Shown here piece by piece: positions 7,615 through 9,276 of a stretch of DNA of 9,276 nucleotides. The stretch spans positions 1 through 9,276 of the forward strand of contig JAJYNF010000217.1 in NCBI GenBank assembly GCA_021786455.1, given 5' to 3'. The position numbers were made by a program, and so were the translations under genes. Below the pieces are notes generated by a model. That model was not told the origin of the DNA. It did no database searches and saw only the letters and a list, made by a program, of their open reading frames with translations. Every line of letters begins with the position of its first letter. Position 1 is the first letter of the stretch. This stretch comes from Acidobacteriota bacterium (lineage in GTDB: Bacteria > Acidobacteriota > Terriglobia > UBA7540).

Positions 7615-9083
7615 CGGATGTCCCTCCCGATTTGCCTGACGCGAGCCTCCGGCTGGCCCGAATCATTTTGTTTATTGCCTGGCGTAGTCGGTGCCCGCAC
7701 CCGGCGGAACGCTGGCGCGGCTTCGCCTGCTTCGAGCGGCCGCTCCACAGCGTCCTCGAGCTGCCCGAGCGATTGTTGCGCCCGACCCAACGATTGCAAC
7801 GCGGCGCTCGCCGCCGTTAGCTCTTGAAGTTGCGCGCTGTTCAACGCCAGCCAATTCGTTTCTCCCACGGTGACGGATTGCTTCGCCAGCGGCACAAGGA
7901 TCCGGCGGATCTCATGGGTAGATTTCTCGGCATTCTTCCATTCAGCGAGCGCGGTGCGATAGCTTGCGAGAGCCGCTTCGCTCTGAGAGATCGCCCGGGC
8001 CTGGACGGCCATCAACTGCGCCGCGGCCAGCTTTCGCGCGGCTTCCGCTTGAGCAATAGGGCCTTGATTTCGATTGAATATGGGAAGCACGGCTGCCAAG
8101 TCCGTGACAAAATAATTCCTACCCTCTTCAAAGTCGTAGCCGGACCCGACCTGGAAATTCGGATGTTGGCGAGCGATCTCAAGCTGGAGCCCGGCCTGGG
8201 CGGCGGCGTAATTGGCAAGCGCCTGGCGCACATCCAGTCGGTTGAGCACGGCGTCGCGTTGGATCCGCCGAGGCGGAAGCGAGGCGGCGGAAGGCAATTG
8301 GGCAAAGCCCGGCCAGCGAAGACGAATCCCGCGGAGGGCGAACACAGGCACGCCAATCGCCGCCGCGAGCGCCGCCCGATCCTGCAAAACTCGGCCTTCC
8401 GCGGCCCGCGCGGCCATTTGGTCGTTAAAGAAAGTGGCCTTGGCGGAAACTACGGTGGGGCGCGCGATCTCACCCGCCACCCATTGCGTGTGAAGGCCAT
8501 TCACCCGACGAGCCTGCAAGCGCGTTGCCGCTGCCGCCAACTCCGCCTGTCGCAGGTCGAAGAGATAATTAACCAGCGCCGCGCGCACCGCGCTCCGAAC
8601 CTTCCATGCGGTCAGCGGGACGTTAAACCGCGCCGCCTGGCTAAGCGCCCCGGCTTGCTTGACCTTATAACCCCGGCGACCAGCCGTCTGGACAGGCACA
8701 TCAAAAAACAGGCTCAGCAAATACGGACTCGGAATGCCCGGTCGCAGCGAGACCGTGGGGTTCGGGCGCTCGCCCGCGGTGACAATCGCCGCCTCTGCGG
8801 CTTCTGCTCGGTCGCGCGCCACTTGCATTTGTGGGTTGAAATAATATGCCGCCAGCGCCAGTTCATTAAGGTTCCAAGATTTGAGCGGCCAGGTCTTTAG
8901 AGGGCGGCCGAGATTAACTTCCATGAAGCGACGCAATTGCGGATCGCTCAACGACCGGCCTTCCAGCCGCTCCGCTGTCAAGGCGGGCGCGATGGGTTTT
9001 GGGTGATACACCTGAACCGGCGCGCATGCGGTCATCGCAAGCGCCGCGACCACTATGGTAGTTATGAAACCTGCATACTTCAT
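7611..9083 (-). CDS. TolC-family outer-membrane efflux lipoprotein
   Basis: Outer-membrane channel of the tripartite pump, 490 residues, normal for the OEP/TolC family. Seen: a lipoprotein signal peptide with Lys2, a hydrophobic core and MTAC, giving lipidated Cys20 (Met at position -3 of the lipobox is less usual than Leu); SLSDPQLRRF near 44-53; a long alpha-helical barrel with ARDRAEAAEAAIVTAGERPN in the first OEP repeat and PIFNRNQG (around 334-341) in the second, a well-known hallmark of metal-type channels. The frame extends to an ATG at 9119, but 9083 is preferred because it gives a proper signal peptide and GGAGAGG lies 9 bases upstream. It is first in the operon, and its TGA overlaps the adaptor start. 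The layout matches the CzcC-CzcB-CzcA gene order. Family secure, substrate unknown. Confidence 0.9.
   Translation of the reverse strand: MKYAGFITTIVVAALAMTACAPVQVYHPKPIAPALTAERLEGRSLSDPQLRRFMEVNLGRPLKTWPLKSWNLNELALAAYYFNPQMQVARDRAEAAEAAIVTAGERPNPTVSLRPGIPSPYLLSLFFDVPVQTAGRRGYKVKQAGALSQAARFNVPLTAWKVRSAVRAALVNYLFDLRQAELAAAATRLQARRVNGLHTQWVAGEIARPTVVSAKATFFNDQMAARAAEGRVLQDRAALAAAIGVPVFALRGIRLRWPGFAQLPSAASLPPRRIQRDAVLNRLDVRQALANYAAAQAGLQLEIARQHPNFQVGSGYDFEEGRNYFVTDLAAVLPIFNRNQGPIAQAEAARKLAAAQLMAVQARAISQSEAALASYRTALAEWKNAEKSTHEIRRILVPLAKQSVTVGETNWLALNSAQLQELTAASAALQSLGRAQQSLGQLEDAVERPLEAGEAAPAFRRVRAPTTPGNKQNDSGQPEARVRQIGRDIR
7623..7627 (-). promoter_or_regulatory. Ribosome binding site GGAGG for the adaptor, inside the TolC-like gene
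   Basis: GGAGG on the minus strand is followed by 8 bases and ATG at 7614-7612, inside the end of the upstream gene. It confirms the ATGA overlap start. Confidence 0.75.
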
Positions 9084-9092
9084 AACGCGTGA

Positions 9093-9099
9093 CCTCTCC
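9093..9099 (-). promoter_or_regulatory. Ribosome binding site GGAGAGG for the TolC-like gene
   Basis: GGAGAGG on the minus strand lies 9 bases before ATG 9083-9081. Together with the signal peptide it favours this start over the ATG at 9119. Confidence 0.6.
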
Positions 9100-9136
9100 G
9101 TGATTGCGCGTCGGCTCATACGGAGCCCTGCGAGGT

Positions 9137-9154
9137 GGGGAAATAGGGGAAATA
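9137..9154. repeat. Exact tandem 9-mer upstream of the efflux operon
   Basis: GGGGAAATA occurs twice back to back (9137-9145 and 9146-9154), 53 bases upstream of the operon's first start codon. On the transcribed side it reads TATTTCCCC twice. The position suits a promoter or 5' leader direct-repeat site, but no regulator or promoter box can be assigned. Confidence 0.45.
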
Positions 9155-9216
9155 AAGGTTATGGCGCCGACACGAGAGAAGCTGGAGCGTCGCCGGGATA
9201 GCTGACGAAACTCCCG

Positions 9217-9228
9217 CAGGCGCGCCTG
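9217..9228. promoter_or_regulatory. Perfect 12-bp palindrome, possible operator
   Basis: CAGGCGCGCCTG is its own reverse complement and lies about 134 bases upstream of the operon start, in non-coding sequence. It could bind a dimeric regulator, but in GC-rich DNA a palindrome of this length can arise by chance. Confidence 0.3.
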
Positions 9229-9276
9229 TCGGTGCCGGTTAAAAACCTACTTTGGCGCATCGGTAAATCCGGGACT

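Larger units (their letters stand above)
3441..9083 (-). other. Three-gene tripartite efflux operon (channel, adaptor, pump)
   Basis: The three genes share a strand, two junctions overlap or are one base apart (7611-7614 and 6546), and each downstream gene has a GGAGG 8 bases before its start inside the previous gene. They encode one complete complex, so a single transcript starting upstream of 9083 is the natural reading. The radical SAM gene, 138 bases beyond, may or may not be on the same transcript. No regulator gene (for example MerR or a two-component pair) is visible in the window. Confidence 0.88.

Noticed and set aside
7824..8900. 358-codon plus-strand open frame opposite the TolC-like gene
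   Set aside because: Same antisense register effect; composition is Arg-rich and lacks any recognisable family, while the minus strand encodes a coherent OEP protein.

Overview
The window is a GC-rich (about 60% by eye), densely coding bacterial segment. It has one plus-strand gene entering from the left edge, then four minus-strand genes converging on it. The most likely host is a member of the Acidobacteriota. This rests mainly on the left-hand Ser/Thr kinase, whose long polytopic C-terminal region resembles the expanded membrane-kinase families I associate with that phylum. It is an inference from recall; another soil phylum rich in Ser/Thr kinases is possible.

Layout. Positions 2-2125 (+): the C-terminal part of a Hanks-type Ser/Thr protein kinase (activation-loop end, C-lobe, about ten membrane segments), with its 5' part outside the window. 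Positions 2126-2300: a convergent intergenic gap filled mostly by an imperfect inverted-repeat element with a perfect 9-bp-arm hairpin inside it. Positions 2301-3302 (-): a radical SAM protein with a CX3CX2C cluster motif and a Cys-rich C-terminus. Positions 3303-3440: a short gap carrying a second, degenerate copy of the same hairpin repeat. Positions 3441-9083 (-): a tight three-gene tripartite efflux operon, transcribed in the order outer-membrane TolC-like lipoprotein, periplasmic adaptor, CzcA/CusA-like RND pump. Positions 9084-9276: the operon's upstream region, with an exact tandem 9-mer and a perfect 12-bp palindrome.

How the genes work together. The three efflux genes should build one envelope-spanning pump; their start and stop codons overlap or nearly touch (ATGA, then TGAAATG), so they are almost certainly co-translated. 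The pump looks heavy-metal-efflux-like but, in a by-eye alignment, lacks most of the CusA methionine relay, so its substrate is open. The radical SAM gene may be read through from the efflux operon or have its own promoter; nothing in the sequence ties its chemistry to the pump. The kinase is on the opposite strand and probably functionally unrelated.

Most notable: the related hairpin repeat on both sides of the radical SAM gene, the non-canonical adaptor, the unassigned pump substrate, and the kinase fused to a large multi-pass membrane domain. I see no CRISPR array, transposase, tRNA or rRNA, and nothing I would call a wholly new system with confidence.
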